Of a stretch of DNA of 30,931 nucleotides, positions 23,282 to 30,931 are shown piece by piece. This DNA comes from SIG622 sp045604705 (lineage in GTDB: Bacteria > Bacillota > Clostridia > Oscillospirales > CAG-382). The number at the start of each line of letters is the position of its first letter. Within the stretch, counting starts at the first letter, position 1. The notes below the pieces were generated by a model. That model did not search any database. It worked only from the letters and a program-made list of their open reading frames with translations, and was not told the origin of the DNA. The stretch is from positions 1-30,931 of the forward strand of contig JAZUOO010000016.1 in NCBI GenBank assembly GCA_045604705.1, written 5' to 3'. Position numbers and translations under genes: made by a program.

Positions 23282-23764
23282 TCATGTTTCGGAAACCGTA
23301 ACATCAGCTTTTGTACCAATAGCCTTATACGCCATTTCTTCCACAACTCGGATTTTATCCCCGTCCGCAGCGCAAAGTATGATCTCGGCACTGTCTATTT
23401 TCGGTGTATTGTCTTCCGTTTTCATTTCTATGCGTATACTCAGTACTTTTATGCCTGTTTCCATATATATTTTCTCGGAAAGTTTTTCTTCACATTCTCT
23501 CTCAAGGATATACAAGCCATCGCTGTATGAAGCATTTTCCGCAAAACTGCCGGAAATATCCGGAACAAAGCTCGCGACATCACCATTCCCGAAAAGCCCG
23601 ATTAGAGGAAACAGCATACATGAGACAATACACAGCGTTATTCCGAATTTTATATATTTATCTATCCCTTTTTTTCCTTGCGAAAATGTGTCTGTAAAAA
23701 TATCCGCAATTATTCCCAAAGCCGCAGAACTTGCAACAGTCAGTAAATATCCGGAAAAATCCAT
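23282..23764 (-). CDS. spoIIIAF: Stage III sporulation protein AF (SpoIIIAF)
   Basis: A membrane and ring-domain component of the SpoIIIA complex. It has 160 residues: two N-terminal membrane helices (about 5-26 and 36-60) and then a soluble domain with a predicted ring-building fold (YLERECEEKLSEKIY-type helix, then IRIEMKTEDNTPKIDSAEI). An in-frame TTG at 23770 would add two codons. The SD GAGGAG is only two bases from that TTG but 8 nt from the ATG at 23764, so the ATG is the start. Confidence 0.9.
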   Translation of the reverse strand: MDFSGYLLTVASSAALGIIADIFTDTFSQGKKGIDKYIKFGITLCIVSCMLFPLIGLFGNGDVASFVPDISGSFAENASYSDGLYILERECEEKLSEKIYMETGIKVLSIRIEMKTEDNTPKIDSAEIILCAADGDKIRVVEEMAYKAIGTKADVTVSET

Positions 23765-23788
23765 TTTCAAATCTCCTCTTAAAATCCG

Positions 23789-24844
23789 TCAAACGGAAAT
23801 TGCCGCCTTTGCAAACAATCCGAGAATCATGATAAGTACCAGCGATATTCCTATCGAAACACCTAAAAGTAAATTCATAACTCCCGCAAGCTCGCCGAAA
23901 AACATTGCCGCCTTAGTCAGCGAAAAAAGCCTTGCACAAGCACCGCAAAGATTCAAAAAGAATCTGCACACAAGCAATGCCGCAATAGGCGTGGCAATAA
24001 TCCCTACAATTGCAAATATCCCGGAAACACCGCTTACACTTCTCACAAGTCTCAGGCTTTCCGAAAGAGTTCTTGAACTTTCAGAAACCGCACCACCGAT
24101 AATGGGAATAAAACGTGACGCGGCAAATCTCATGGTCCTTCCCATTATTCCGTCCTTTGACATAGCAATGACATTCTGAAATGCAATAACCGCTGACATA
24201 ACACACATCACTATCCCGAACATCCATCCAACCGTGTTTTTGACAAAATGGGTAAAACCCGAAAAATCAAAGCTTCTTGAAACAAAGGACATAACAGTAA
24301 GAAAGGTAATACATTTTATCCCCGGAACTATCACGGAAGTAAACAACGCATTACAAATATTCAGAACAATCAGAGTCGAGCCGTAATTTGTCGCAGCAGT
24401 TACAGGAGCAGAGGAAACCGAATACAGTGCCGTCATAACGGGAAGCGCAGACATCATAAAGCTTTCCAGTGCAGAAAACAACTTCTCCACATTTTCGAGA
24501 ACTCCCGACACAACCGAAAAGCAAAAGGTACAAAGGCAGATTTCACCGGCATACAAAGCAGCATTGTTCACCGTCAAAAGCCTCATTACTCCGAGCATAA
24601 AGGTCATAAACAGCATGGAAGCAAATATTTTGGAAAAGCTTTTGAGCGAATTCTTTATACCTGTAACAAAAGAGCTTCCTATTTTTTCAGTCTCACTGCC
24701 TGACAACAGTTCATCTGCTTTTTCAAGAGCATTTTCAGTTTCCTCATCAACGTTTGTCTGTGCCATGCAAAAAAGAGATAGTACAGAAACAAACATCAGC
24801 AGAAAAAACACATATCCGATAATTTTGATAATTCTTTTTTTCAT
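23789..24844 (-). CDS. spoIIIAE: Stage III sporulation protein AE (SpoIIIAE)
   Basis: The large multispanning subunit proposed to act with SpoIIIAA in transport through the channel. It has 351 residues: an N-terminal signal-like helix, a short acidic extracellular segment with ELLSGSETEKIG, then about seven helices. Landmarks usual for the family are FIPIIGGAVSESSRTL, a run of glycines near SGVSGIFAIVG, and PIAALL. The ATG directly follows the spoIIIAD stop (TAA then ATG with no gap), so translation is probably coupled; there is no strong SD of its own. Confidence 0.95.
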   Translation of the reverse strand: MKKRIIKIIGYVFFLLMFVSVLSLFCMAQTNVDEETENALEKADELLSGSETEKIGSSFVTGIKNSLKSFSKIFASMLFMTFMLGVMRLLTVNNAALYAGEICLCTFCFSVVSGVLENVEKLFSALESFMMSALPVMTALYSVSSAPVTAATNYGSTLIVLNICNALFTSVIVPGIKCITFLTVMSFVSRSFDFSGFTHFVKNTVGWMFGIVMCVMSAVIAFQNVIAMSKDGIMGRTMRFAASRFIPIIGGAVSESSRTLSESLRLVRSVSGVSGIFAIVGIIATPIAALLVCRFFLNLCGACARLFSLTKAAMFFGELAGVMNLLLGVSIGISLVLIMILGLFAKAAISV

Positions 24845-25228
24845 TTACAACAAAAAATCCCTGACAGAATAAAGCAGTCTTTCCAGGACAGGAACCACCG
24901 CCATGGAGGCTGCACCCTTTCCCACAAGTTCAATCCTTGAAGCAACGGCGTTTTCACCCATATCCGAGCATATGTCGGAAGCAATCGAGGTTACTGTACC
25001 TATCGCCGCAAGTTTTACTACTGTTTTCACATAATCTCCCATACCTTGCGTGAGAGTAAAATCATTAAGAAGTCGGGCAAGAGGCTGAAAATATTTCAGT
25101 GCAAAATATGTAAGAACAATAGTACACGCCGCACCGACATACAGAGAAAATCCCGAATTCAGCTGCTTGACAATTCCGATAACGATAGCCGAGCAAATGG
25201 CAATGCCCACAATACCAAGAAAACTCAT
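24845..25228 (-). CDS. spoIIIAD: Stage III sporulation protein AD (SpoIIIAD)
   Basis: A small membrane protein of 127 residues with three or four helices, including GIAICSAIVIGIVKQ and SLYVGAACTIVLTYFALKYF. A conserved acidic segment follows (SDICSDMGENAVASRIELVGK). It belongs to the SpoIIIAC/AD family and is thought to help form the membrane base of the SpoIIIA complex. Its ATG overlaps the spoIIIAC stop (ATGA), showing coupling. Confidence 0.93.
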   Translation of the reverse strand: MSFLGIVGIAICSAIVIGIVKQLNSGFSLYVGAACTIVLTYFALKYFQPLARLLNDFTLTQGMGDYVKTVVKLAAIGTVTSIASDICSDMGENAVASRIELVGKGAASMAVVPVLERLLYSVRDFLL

Positions 25229-25419
25229 ATGCCGAAAATACTTCTAACGGTTGACAAAAGTACCCTGATCTCGCCCAGAAGCATAACAAGAATTACAATT
25301 ATGCCCGAAAGTGAGACCAGTGCCGACAGGTCATCCTTTCCCGCCTTGGAGAGCATCTGATTCATACAGGCAACAAGTATTCCTATTCCCCCGATCTTGA
25401 GTATGATTCCTATATCCAT
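25225..25419 (-). CDS. spoIIIAC: Stage III sporulation protein AC (SpoIIIAC)
   Basis: A tiny membrane subunit of 64 residues with two helices (IILKIGGIGILVACMNQML and LVSLSGIIVILVMLLGEI) joined by the conserved polar KAGKDD turn. Homologous to SpoIIIAD. A TTG at 25422 opens the frame one codon earlier, but the ATG at 25419 has the correctly spaced SD AAAGGA. Confidence 0.93.
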   Translation of the reverse strand: MDIGIILKIGGIGILVACMNQMLSKAGKDDLSALVSLSGIIVILVMLLGEIRVLLSTVRSIFGI

Positions 25420-25447
25420 CAAAGATATCCTTTCAATTACATTTCCG

Positions 25448-25918
25448 TTACATCACGGTGATACACACAAGGAGTCCGACGGCAGTTCCGAGTTTAATAT
25501 ACAACCCTCTTTTTCTTGCACATTCAGGCTTTGCCACATCAAGAGATTTCGTGACAAGCTCCAAAGTGTCGGCACAGTATTTTTCTATTTCACGGGCATC
25601 GGTACTTTTCCCCGTCATCAAAAGAAGTTCACTGCAAGCCCTCGCTTCGTCTCGGCATATTCCCTCATTGCTTATTCTCGAAAGAGCTTCGGCAATATCC
25701 TCACGGCAAGTTCCGCAAATGTATTTCGGATTTTTTACCGTCATATATCCGGTGGCAATTTCATTAAAGGGAATTCTGTTTCTTATTCCGTATCCCATTT
25801 TTCCGAGAAAACAGTGCATTTCCTCAAGAACGGCAACTATCTTCATTTCCCTTTTTGCAAAGACAATCCCGAACGCCGCGGAAAACACTGTAACCATAAT
25901 ACATCCGACAAGCTTCAT
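25448..25918 (-). CDS. spoIIIAB: Stage III sporulation protein AB (SpoIIIAB)
   Basis: A protein of 156 residues resembling GspF-type (T2SS) inner-membrane subunits. It has an N-terminal helix (VGCIMVTVFSAAFGIVFAKRE), a cytosolic helical region, and a C-terminal helix ending in GTAVGLLVCITVM, the last being the typical AB tail. It is thought to couple the SpoIIIAA ATPase to the channel. Its ATG overlaps the spoIIIAA stop (ATGA). A 28-bp gap leads to spoIIIAC. Confidence 0.93.
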   Translation of the reverse strand: MKLVGCIMVTVFSAAFGIVFAKREMKIVAVLEEMHCFLGKMGYGIRNRIPFNEIATGYMTVKNPKYICGTCREDIAEALSRISNEGICRDEARACSELLLMTGKSTDAREIEKYCADTLELVTKSLDVAKPECARKRGLYIKLGTAVGLLVCITVM

Positions 25919-26865
25919 ACTGCCGACCTCTCGGACATATCTATTATTTCACCGTCAGCATTTGCGGCGTTTTCCTTCATAAGATACACCGTGGAAAAAA
26001 CTCCCTTTGAAAAAGCATTTCTTATCCCCTTGCCGTACATAATATCTGAAATTCCGTTCCCGTGAACAGACGCTGCAACATATACACCGCCGGAATAAGC
26101 ATTACAAAGAAGCTCAGTTTCTCTTTCGTTTCCGATCTCATCAAAAACCACAATCTGGGGAGACATTGTTCGTATAGCCATTTCCAGTGCAGTGAGCTTC
26201 GGAACGCCGCTTATAACATCACAGAGGCAGGATGACATCATAGTTTTATCGTAAAGCTCGCCTCTCTCATCTATAATACATACTCGTTTGGCAAATCCTT
26301 TTCCCGATGTACTTGAAATTCCGCTTGCAAATGCTCGTAAAAATGTTGTTTTTCCGCAGTTTGGTGCAGATACGGCAAGTATTCCCATAGTCTTTGAAAA
26401 TCCCTTTTCTCTCACATAGTCAAGAACACAGTCGGCGGCATCCGGAGCATATACCGGAATCCTTATCGAGAGTGAAGTAATATTCCTCTGCCCGATATAC
26501 TCACCGTCCACACAGCTCCCGCTTCCGCAAAGACCTATTCTCGTACCGCAGTATGATATGAATCCGTTCTTAATCTGATTTGAGCGCGAATATACCGAGC
26601 CTTCGCACGCTACCTGTATTATTTCCGAGATCTCGTCCATACTTGATCTTATTTCCCGACCGAGTTCATCGATCATAACAATATTTTCCTTTCCAACGGT
26701 GAAAGAGCAAGGCAGATCTGCACGGATTCTTATTTCCGAAATACTCCTTTGCTGATGCTCCGATAGTTTTCCGTATGCAAATGTATATCTATCCGGAAGC
26801 AGCCTCAGAATTCTGTTGACGGAAACCATATCCGAGCTTCGGCACTTTACTGCTTTGCATATCAC
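25915..26865 (-). CDS. spoIIIAA: Stage III sporulation protein AA (SpoIIIAA), AAA+/secretion-type ATPase
   Basis: The cytosolic ATPase of the mother-cell-to-forespore channel, related to type II/IV secretion ATPases. It has 316 residues. An N-terminal domain contains EIRIRADLP and YCGTRIGLCG. The Walker A region is SAPNCGKTTF (166-175) and Walker B is IVVFDEIGNE (238-247), with downstream ASVHGNG. The first Gly of Walker A is replaced by Ala167. The start is a GTG overlapping the sleC-like stop (GTGA), with a strong SD GGGGGAG 8 nt upstream. A later ATG (residue 13) would cut into the N-domain. Confidence 0.95.
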   Translation of the reverse strand: MICKAVKCRSSDMVSVNRILRLLPDRYTFAYGKLSEHQQRSISEIRIRADLPCSFTVGKENIVMIDELGREIRSSMDEISEIIQVACEGSVYSRSNQIKNGFISYCGTRIGLCGSGSCVDGEYIGQRNITSLSIRIPVYAPDAADCVLDYVREKGFSKTMGILAVSAPNCGKTTFLRAFASGISSTSGKGFAKRVCIIDERGELYDKTMMSSCLCDVISGVPKLTALEMAIRTMSPQIVVFDEIGNERETELLCNAYSGGVYVAASVHGNGISDIMYGKGIRNAFSKGVFSTVYLMKENAANADGEIIDMSERSAV

Positions 26866-28997
26866 AGAAGCATCTCCCCCGTGTCTGCTGCTTCCTCCAT
26901 TATTCTATCCCACAAGCTTTTATCCACAGCACCGCTTCTTGTAAGTCCGTTCTTTTTCTGATAAGCCATTACCGCAAGCTCCGTACCCGAATCAAATTCT
27001 CCGCTTATTGGAATATACTGCTTTACTCCGTACATTTTGTTTATAACGTTAAGTGCGTTCTGAATATACTTCACATGACGTCCGTTAGCCCCTCGTCTGA
27101 GAACTATTCCGGGATATTCCGCAAATGTATTCTTACTTACAGAAGCAGCCGTCGCCATACTCTCGCCGTTTTCCCTCATGCTCTCAATAAAATTCACTAT
27201 TTCAACTATCCTCGTCCATGTAAGCGCACCAATTACTCCGTCAGGATCAAGGTTGTAATTTCTCTGAAACTCTCTTATCGCCTCCGTGAAAGCCTCGTCA
27301 AATGTATCGTTCACCTGTACCGTTGGAAGCTCTCCGTAATATTGTGCAATTATATTGTAATACCTTTTCATAAGTTCAACTCCTTCCCCCGTGTCCCCTT
27401 GCGAAAGAGGTGTTCCGGGGTATCTTTGTTCTTCTCCGGTTTGTTTTACTGCATCATTTATCTCTCCCGATACCGAGTAAAGTGCTCGCCATGTAGCTTC
27501 GCCAACAATCCCGTCAGGCTCAAGTCCGAATGTTCGCTGGAAAGCGATAACCGAATTTCTTGTTCCCTCTCCGAAATATCCGTCAACGGTAACATCCGGG
27601 ATGGTCGGATAGAAAAAGGACAGATATTCAAGTATAAACTGCACAAGTCTCGTGTTGTCCCCGGATGAACCCACATTCAGGATTTCACTCGGTATTTCAC
27701 CCGGAATAAAGGTTTCCGTTCCCTCGGATGTTATCTCCCCAAGTCTTGTAACAGCTGAATATATCCTCGAAATTCTATACCATGTAGCTTTACCTACTAT
27801 ACCGTCAACGGTAAGATTGAATATATCCTGAAAGCTTCTCACTGCCGAGTCCGTTTCGGTACCAAATCTGCCGTTGAGTCTTGTTATTCTCGGAATCTGC
27901 GGATAGTCCTCTCTTATCCTGTCAAGCTGTATCTGCATTTCAAGAACGTCCTGACCGACACTTCCGAGACTCAGCGGTGTACCGGGATATGATATGGGCG
28001 AGTCCACAATGTTGTCCGTGCTTGCAAGCTCAATGGAGTCTCCGTAATAATTTCTAAGGATTGCCAACGCATTGTAGCCTCTTTCCGCAAGTCTTTGCGA
28101 TCCCCACTGTGAAAGACCGTTGCAGGTTGTCCTTATACCGTCACAGTACTGTGCAAAAAACGGTTCATAGTTTCCGTCCTTGCGAATAAACACATTGAAA
28201 ATATCGTCTACAATACGACTGATGTTGTCATAGATGTTTCTTCCGTCAACATAGCTCTGATCATACGCCGTAGAGTTTGTAATCTGAAAAGGATAACCTC
28301 TGCTCGGATACCATTCCGTATATATACGGTTGAGTGCAAAGGAAATCTGAGCATATATATTTGCCCTTATTGCTTCCTCATCCCAGGTGGGGAAAATCTC
28401 ACTTGATGCGACATTTTTTATATATTCCGCAAAAGGAACGGTCACATTTGCAGCGGAGGTATCCGACGGTGCGCCGAGGTGTACTATGATGGACGATGGT
28501 ATAACGACCTCTGACAGAATATCGGGTGCAAGTGTATTTTCATCGTATTCCGGGTTCCTTTCCGGCGTACTCACCGCAGCATTTTCCGGGACAATGAAAG
28601 TCTGAACAAGGTCTCTCTGAAGATCACTGACATAAGGCTCAAGATTCAGCGGAAGCTCACTTTGAAGATTGGGAAACACCTGAAATCCCCTTACAAACAC
28701 CGGTACAAAGCCGTCCGCTATAACAAGAACATCAAAGGGGTAATAAGCTCTGTCTGCCTGTGCCTGCCCGAAGGAATATTCTACACTCGGCGCATTGAGC
28801 CTTACTGCGCTGCTCTTTCCGTCCTCTCCCGTAACCGTGTAAAAATCGTAATTGGTCTCTGACACATCCGTTAGTGGGTCATATGGCAAATCTTTATATT
28901 CCACTCCCCTGCTTTCCTTTATATAGACTCTTGCACCGGACACAGGCATCGCACTGTTATACACTCCGGTTCGCACAACAAAATATCCGTCTGTCAC
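26862..28997 (-). CDS. SleC-like spore cortex-lytic enzyme with four peptidoglycan-binding repeats
   Basis: A protein of 711 residues. Residues 1-125 are a beta-sandwich pro-domain (VSGARVYI). Residues 160-325 are a SpoIID-like lytic transglycosylase domain. In it YIKNVASSEIF (192-202) places Glu200 at the SpoIID catalytic Glu, and GLSQWGSQRLAERGYNALAI matches the SpoIID C-terminal signature. Four PG_binding_1 repeats follow (337-412, 434-508, 527-603, 627-702), each with FG/F-x6-FQ-x4-L-DG-VG--TW. Clostridial SleC has the same N-terminal, catalytic and binding order, from memory with one binding repeat. There is no signal peptide. It degrades cortex during germination, probably after proteolytic activation. 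The start is a GTG with SD AAAGGA. First gene of the spoIIIA operon. Confidence 0.85.
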   Translation of the reverse strand: MTDGYFVVRTGVYNSAMPVSGARVYIKESRGVEYKDLPYDPLTDVSETNYDFYTVTGEDGKSSAVRLNAPSVEYSFGQAQADRAYYPFDVLVIADGFVPVFVRGFQVFPNLQSELPLNLEPYVSDLQRDLVQTFIVPENAAVSTPERNPEYDENTLAPDILSEVVIPSSIIVHLGAPSDTSAANVTVPFAEYIKNVASSEIFPTWDEEAIRANIYAQISFALNRIYTEWYPSRGYPFQITNSTAYDQSYVDGRNIYDNISRIVDDIFNVFIRKDGNYEPFFAQYCDGIRTTCNGLSQWGSQRLAERGYNALAILRNYYGDSIELASTDNIVDSPISYPGTPLSLGSVGQDVLEMQIQLDRIREDYPQIPRITRLNGRFGTETDSAVRSFQDIFNLTVDGIVGKATWYRISRIYSAVTRLGEITSEGTETFIPGEIPSEILNVGSSGDNTRLVQFILEYLSFFYPTIPDVTVDGYFGEGTRNSVIAFQRTFGLEPDGIVGEATWRALYSVSGEINDAVKQTGEEQRYPGTPLSQGDTGEGVELMKRYYNIIAQYYGELPTVQVNDTFDEAFTEAIREFQRNYNLDPDGVIGALTWTRIVEIVNFIESMRENGESMATAASVSKNTFAEYPGIVLRRGANGRHVKYIQNALNVINKMYGVKQYIPISGEFDSGTELAVMAYQKKNGLTRSGAVDKSLWDRIMEEAADTGEMLL

Positions 28998-29032
28998 ATT
29001 CTCTCATTCCTTTCAAAGAGTAATTTCATGTA

Positions 29033-29059
29033 AACATATGAAAAAGAGTTGCCGATTAT
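29033..29059 (-). promoter_or_regulatory. Predicted sigma-E promoter of the sleC-spoIIIA operon
   Basis: On the minus strand, -35 ATA (29057-29059), a 16-bp spacer and -10 CATATGTT (29033-29040), compared with the sigma-E consensus ATA-16/18-CATACANT. It lies about 35 bp before the GTG start. spoIIIA is sigma-E-controlled in known spore formers, and the sigma-E gene is the divergent neighbour. Confidence 0.65.
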
Positions 29060-29099
29060 TCACGCCGACAGCCCTTAAAGAAAATATTTCGTTCGTTTG

Positions 29100-29135
29100 T
29101 TTGTGACATAATTCTCACAGAGTCAAGTCTATAAT
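29100..29135 (+). promoter_or_regulatory. spoIIGA promoter with long spacer and Spo0A-box-like site
   Basis: -10 TATAAT (29130-29135) and the -35-like GTGACA (29103-29108) are 21 bp apart, not 17. TTTGTGACATAA (29100-29111) matches the Spo0A box TTTGTCRAAWAA at 10 of 12 positions and overlaps the -35. The Bacillus spoIIG promoter has the same design (22-bp spacer, Spo0A sites over the -35). Confidence 0.5.
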
Positions 29136-29217
29136 ATTAATATGTTCAACCAAGAAGAAAAAACGAAAGTCAAAAACTTGTATTGAGTTAAAGAACCCCA
29201 AACACAAGGAGATTCAA

Positions 29218-30066
29218 ATGACACTCATAATTTATGCCGACCTGCTCTTTTTAATAAACTTTTTTTCTGATTTTATTATAATATTCTTAACCGGTCTTTT
29301 TTCCGGTACGGGACTAAAACCTGCAAGAACACTTCTTTCCGCCGCTGTCGGGTCACTCTGTGCAACCTTTCTGCTCTCCTTTTCCGATTACGGCATATAC
29401 ACCGCACTGTTTGTTGCAATATTCCCTTTTATTCTGTGCTATTTTGCTTTTGGGAAGAGAAGAATCAGTACTTTTGGAAATTTGATATTTTACTTTTATT
29501 TTTCATCTGTTTTATTATACGGAGGGATGTACGCCATGATGTCTGTCTTCAATATGTTTTTCGGGATCCCGGGCTTTGTGGGAAGGATTGTTCTCACTCT
29601 GTTTTTTGCTTTGGCTGCACTCTTATTTTATTTTATCTTTCGTTCCATTTGCCAAAGAAGCATAAAAATAAATCAAAACCGAGTCGAAGCGGAACTTTCC
29701 GACGGCATAAAGACATACAATCTCACATTGCTTGTTGATTCGGGGAACATGGTAAAAGATCCATTTTCCTCAAAGCCCGTCGCAATAATCAGCTCATCCT
29801 GCCTTGACAAAGATCTTCTGAACGCGGTAACCGGCTCGCTTGACGGCAACCATCCGACCGGGTACAACCACATAAGACCGCGGGTAATCCCCATAAAGAC
29901 CGTTTCCGGGACCGCCTTACTCTACGCCTTTATCCCGCAGAGTATGTACATTTACATGGACAAAAAGAAATACAATGCCGATTGTATCATCGCTATTGAC
30001 AATCATGAAAATCAATTCTTCGGAAAAGACGGAATTATCCCGTCAACAATGCTCGAAACTCTTTAG
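29218..30066 (+). CDS. spoIIGA: Sigma-E processing peptidase SpoIIGA
   Basis: A membrane aspartic protease that cleaves pro-sigma-E at the septum after a forespore signal (SpoIIR). It has 282 residues. Five membrane helices lie in about 1-145 (beginning IIYADLLFLINFF). A cytosolic protease domain contains the active-site triad-like LVDSGN (Asp174), typical of the family, which works as a dimer. ATG at 29218 with SD AAGGAGA. It lies 87 bp from sigE and is probably cotranscribed with its substrate. Confidence 0.96.
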   Translation: MTLIIYADLLFLINFFSDFIIIFLTGLFSGTGLKPARTLLSAAVGSLCATFLLSFSDYGIYTALFVAIFPFILCYFAFGKRRISTFGNLIFYFYFSSVLLYGGMYAMMSVFNMFFGIPGFVGRIVLTLFFALAALLFYFIFRSICQRSIKINQNRVEAELSDGIKTYNLTLLVDSGNMVKDPFSSKPVAIISSSCLDKDLLNAVTGSLDGNHPTGYNHIRPRVIPIKTVSGTALLYAFIPQSMYIYMDKKKYNADCIIAIDNHENQFFGKDGIIPSTMLETL

Positions 30067-30153
30067 AAGCACATAACAACTTCAAGAGCTTACAATGAAC
30101 AAACTTTCACTCAAAGCAAAACTGTCAACGCAAAGAAAGGACTGAACATCGAC

Positions 30154-30915
30154 ATGAAAAAGTCAAAAGATCCCAACAAAAGAAAAGCTTCATCCGCCAT
30201 TGAAACAGACATTTTCACAAAGCTTCTCTGTTTCCTTCACCTGAAAAACAATGAGGTACACTACATCGGAGGTCCGGAGGTTCTCCCGCCGCCGCTGTGT
30301 GCCCGTGAAGAAGCGGAGCTTGTAGCAAGACTCGGAGAAAGCGAAGAATCGGATACAGAGATAAAAAACACACTTATAGAGCGAAATCTGCGCCTTGTCG
30401 TGTATATAGCAAAAAGATTTGAAAATACAAAGATAGGTATAGAGGATCTCATCTCCATCGGAACAATAGGACTTATGAAAGCAATTAGCACCTTTAAATC
30501 CGACAAAAACATAAAGCTTGCCACCTACGCCTCCCGATGCATTGAAAACGAAATCCTGATGTTCATTCGTAAAACCTCCCCTTTGAAAGCCGAGGTATCT
30601 CTCGACGAACCACTCAATGTCGATTGGGACGGTAACGAGCTTCTTCTTTCCGATATTCTCGGAACAGATAACGATGAGGTTCACAAAGGCATAGAGGAGC
30701 GAGAAGAAAAGCAGTGTATATACGACGCCGTAAAAAAACTCCCGGAAAGGGACAGGAAAATCATATGTATGCGCTTCGGTTTTTTTCAAAACAGCACAGA
30801 AATGACACAAAAGGAGGTAGCGGATGCTCTCGGAATCTCTCAATCATACATATCAAGACTTGAAAAAAAGATTATAGCAAACCTTAAAGCCGAAATCTCC
30901 GAATTCTACAAATAA
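30154..30915 (+). CDS. sigE: RNA polymerase sporulation sigma factor SigE (pro-sigma-E)
   Basis: The first mother-cell sigma factor. It has 253 residues. A basic pro-sequence (about 1-36) ends at NEVHYIGGPEVLPPP, equivalent to the Bacillus cleavage region. Region 2 has LIERNLRLVVYIAKRFENT and EDLISIGTIGLMKAISTF, followed by the family-specific KLATYASRCIENEILM. EPLNVDWDGNELLLSDILGTD is diagnostic for sigma-E. Region 4.2 holds the helix-turn-helix TQKEVADALGISQSYISRLEK. The pro-region is about ten residues longer than in Bacillus subtilis. The ATG has an SD (AAAGG) that is rather far upstream (13 nt). Confidence 0.98.
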   Translation: MKKSKDPNKRKASSAIETDIFTKLLCFLHLKNNEVHYIGGPEVLPPPLCAREEAELVARLGESEESDTEIKNTLIERNLRLVVYIAKRFENTKIGIEDLISIGTIGLMKAISTFKSDKNIKLATYASRCIENEILMFIRKTSPLKAEVSLDEPLNVDWDGNELLLSDILGTDNDEVHKGIEEREEKQCIYDAVKKLPERDRKIICMRFGFFQNSTEMTQKEVADALGISQSYISRLEKKIIANLKAEISEFYK

Positions 30916-30931
30916 AAAAGACCATACCAAA

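Noticed and set aside
23115..24179. 354-codon plus-strand frame across spoIIIAE-AG
   Set aside because: Antisense to three certain genes with coupled starts; its Ser/Pro/Ile-rich sequence is typical of a reverse-strand shadow.

Overview
This window looks like a chromosomal segment of a low-GC, endospore-forming Clostridia, most likely an Oscillospiraceae/Ruminococcaceae gut organism. The evidence is a complete spoIIIA operon, spoIIGA-sigE, a SleC-type cortex-lytic enzyme, a clostridial division/cell-wall cluster, strong purine-rich ribosome binding sites and AT-rich sigma-A promoters. No rRNA, tRNA, CRISPR array, intact insertion sequence or phage gene was seen. The species is inferred from gene content, not from a search.

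Region 1 (1-6440) is loosely packed. It opens with the decayed 3' end of an ISL3-type transposase. Minus-strand genes follow: a DASS/SLC13-type anion permease, a 174-aa protein of unknown function, gapA with its own promoter and terminator, a SanA/YdcF-type (DUF218) membrane protein, and a HAD phosphatase followed by a small three-helix membrane protein.

Region 2 (6440-11560) is on the plus strand. A TTGATA-17-TATAAT promoter precedes an alpha/beta hydrolase, a MurF-type ligase with a membrane-embedded N-terminus, and a D-Ala-D-Ala ligase-like ATP-grasp enzyme with an unusual acceptor loop. A 139-bp MITE-like inverted-repeat element sits between the last two. galE follows with a perfect consensus promoter and its own terminator.

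Region 3 (11600-21891, minus) is a reduced dcw cluster in transcription order mraZ-rsmH-ftsL-class B PBP-mraY-ftsW-murG-ftsQ, then ftsZ. It has a clear promoter and a possible MraZ box in the mraZ leader. murE, murF, murD, murC, murB and ftsA are absent from it.

Region 4 (21954-30931) is the sporulation block. A SleC-like enzyme with four peptidoglycan-binding repeats is the first gene of an operon that continues through spoIIIAA-AH to an intrinsic terminator. Its upstream region carries a good sigma-E-type promoter. Divergently, spoIIGA and sigE encode the protease and the sigma factor expected to activate that promoter. The spoIIGA promoter has an over-long spacer and a Spo0A-box-like sequence, like the Bacillus spoIIG promoter. 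The two arms therefore form a compact circuit: Spo0A -> spoIIGA/sigE -> sigma-E -> sleC-spoIIIA.

I found no wholly unknown system. The most distinctive features are the multi-repeat SleC fused into the spoIIIA operon, the membrane MurF/Ddl-like/hydrolase trio, and the atypical FtsZ C-terminal tail.
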